Source: Pseudomonadota bacterium (GTDB lineage: Bacteria > Pseudomonadota > Alphaproteobacteria > Micavibrionales > Micavibrionaceae). Taken from it: a DNA stretch of 6,377 bases. Shown here piece after piece: positions 5,538-6,377 of this stretch. The position numbers were made by a program, and so were the translations under genes. The notes beneath the pieces are model-generated. The model was not told where the DNA came from and did not search any database. It saw nothing but the letters and a program-made list of their open reading frames with translations. Numbering within the stretch: the stretch's first letter is position 1; every line of letters starts with the position of its first letter. The DNA is taken from NCBI GenBank assembly GCA_016198545.1, contig JACQIJ010000131.1, positions 1-6,377 of the forward strand, given 5' to 3'.

Positions 5538-6377
5538 TATCGTCTATGAATATGCCGGTAATCGCCAGGTTGCTTAAAATCTGACTGACATCCTTTGCCG
5601 TCTGGATGAAGTCGAACGGTTTTGGGTCGCGCGGCACGACGACCGTTGATCCCGGCGGGATGAAAACGGGCGTGTGGTTCCACGTATTGACCAGAAGAGG
5701 CTGCGCGCTGCCGTCGGGATAAATGACGAAAACGCGATCCTTGTCGGCATCGAACGTGAATCCACCCGCTTCCATGATGTAATCGCGCGGATCCTTGTTT
5801 TTCCTGAATTGCAGGCTTGCGGGGGACAGCACCTCGCCGGCAACGCGCACCGTCAGCGGGCGTTTGGGAACGTATATCCGGTCGCCCGCCTCGAGCAGGA
5901 TGTCGAGTTCCGGCTGGGTCGTCAGTATGCCGGGATCCGTCTCGACGGTGATGCGCCCTACGGCTTCGGCGTTGCGCAACTGCGTCACCAGATTCTGCAC
6001 GGTCGCGATTTTTGTTTCGTCAGGCTCCTTCTCCTGATTCATGGCTGCGGCCAGCTTTACTTCCAGTTCCTGCGCCTGCGCGTGAAAGCGGCTTTCTTCG
6101 GCGCGGCGTTCGTTTTCACGGCTGAAAATCGCGCCATTCGGATAAGCCTGCGCCGTCAGGCCGCCGGCGCGGCGCAAAAGGTCGGACATCTTGTCGCCCG
6201 CAATCAGATCGTAACGTCCGGGGTTTTCCACTTCGCCCACGATAAGAACGCTGTTTCCCGCGACCTTCTGGAATTTCTGCTTGATCCGGATTGAATCGCC
6301 GGGGCCTATAATAACATCTGATGGGTTTGTTTCCCTGTAATCGACGGCGATGCGTCGTGAGCCGCTGTTTGTACCCG
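5521..6377 (-). CDS. Polysaccharide export protein with two SLBB domains (Wza/KpsD-type OPX family), N-terminus missing
   Basis: The minus-strand frame is open from the right edge to TAA at 5523-5521, giving 284 C-terminal residues; the GTG at 6240 is internal. Near the edge, IGPGDSIRIKQ (visible residues 23-33) resembles the end of the export domain. SLBB domain 1 (about 43-85) starts VLIVGEVENPGRYDL and has LLRRAGGLT. A charged helical insert rich in Glu, Gln and Arg (about 87-138) follows. A GDRIYVPKRP segment (164-173) leads to SLBB domain 2 (about 174-219: VRVAGEVLSPASL, IMEAGGF), then IPPGSTVVVPRDP (239-251) and a C-terminal amphipathic or hydrophobic helix (about 255-277) like that which inserts in the outer membrane in Wza. 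OPX proteins form the outer-membrane channel for capsule or exopolysaccharide and dock with Wzz-type proteins. The signal peptide and any lipobox lie outside the window. It is encoded on the strand opposite to its likely Wzz partner. Confidence 0.93.
   Translation of the reverse strand, partial: GTNSGSRRIAVDYRETNPSDVIIGPGDSIRIKQKFQKVAGNSVLIVGEVENPGRYDLIAGDKMSDLLRRAGGLTAQAYPNGAIFSRENERRAEESRFHAQAQELEVKLAAAMNQEKEPDETKIATVQNLVTQLRNAEAVGRITVETDPGILTTQPELDILLEAGDRIYVPKRPLTVRVAGEVLSPASLQFRKNKDPRDYIMEAGGFTFDADKDRVFVIYPDGSAQPLLVNTWNHTPVFIPPGSTVVVPRDPKPFDFIQTAKDVSQILSNLAITGIFIDDIRDGN

Noticed and set aside
6238..6240. GTG at 6240 as the start of the export protein
   Set aside because: The frame stays open to the window edge and the residues before it (IGPGDSIRIKQ) fit the family; 6240 falls inside the first SLBB domain.
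5674..6294. Long plus-strand open frame (206 codons) opposite the export protein
   Set aside because: It is antisense to two clear SLBB domains; its translation has no recognisable pattern and no ribosome binding site.

Overview
The window is a piece of a surface-polysaccharide (exopolysaccharide, capsule or O-antigen) biosynthesis and export locus from a Gram-negative bacterium. An outer-membrane export protein family (SLBB/OPX), a Wzz-type co-polymerase and a Wzy/WaaL-type membrane protein point to a Wzx/Wzy-dependent pathway. Moderately high G+C by eye, tight gene packing and weak Shine-Dalgarno sites would suit an alphaproteobacterium, but nothing here fixes the taxon.

Layout. (a) 1-3663, plus strand: a compact transcription unit of four genes: the C-terminal part of an O-antigen polymerase/ligase-like membrane protein (cut by the left edge), a GT4 glycosyltransferase (738-2000), a kinase-less Wzz-type chain-length protein (2003-2851) and a WaaE-like GT2 glycosyltransferase (2848-3663, ATGA overlap). 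(b) 3692-4120, plus strand: a 142-residue two-helix membrane protein of unknown function that may share the transcript. (c) 4113-4859, minus strand: a second GT2 glycosyltransferase, tail-to-tail with (b), overlapping by 8 bases. (d) 4911-5537, plus strand: an unrecognised soluble 208-residue protein, divergent from (c), with the clearest promoter and ribosome binding site in the window. (e) 5521-6377, minus strand: the C-terminal 284 residues of an SLBB-domain polysaccharide export protein, tail-to-tail with (d), overlapping by 17 bases and cut by the right edge.

How the genes fit together (inference): the three glycosyltransferases would build or decorate a lipid-linked repeat unit, the Wzy-like protein would polymerise or ligate it, the Wzz-like protein would set chain length from the inner membrane, and the SLBB protein would form the outer-membrane export channel. 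The two unknown genes are candidate accessory or regulatory parts. There is no RNA gene, mobile element or CRISPR array, and no stretch above 300 bases without a gene; the largest gap is the 51-base divergent region at 4860-4910.

No clearly novel system is visible. The points most worth a second look are the unknown protein (d), the promoter whose -35 box overlaps the start codon of the divergent glycosyltransferase, an in-phase A AAA AAG slippery heptamer in (d), and the overlapping convergent gene ends.
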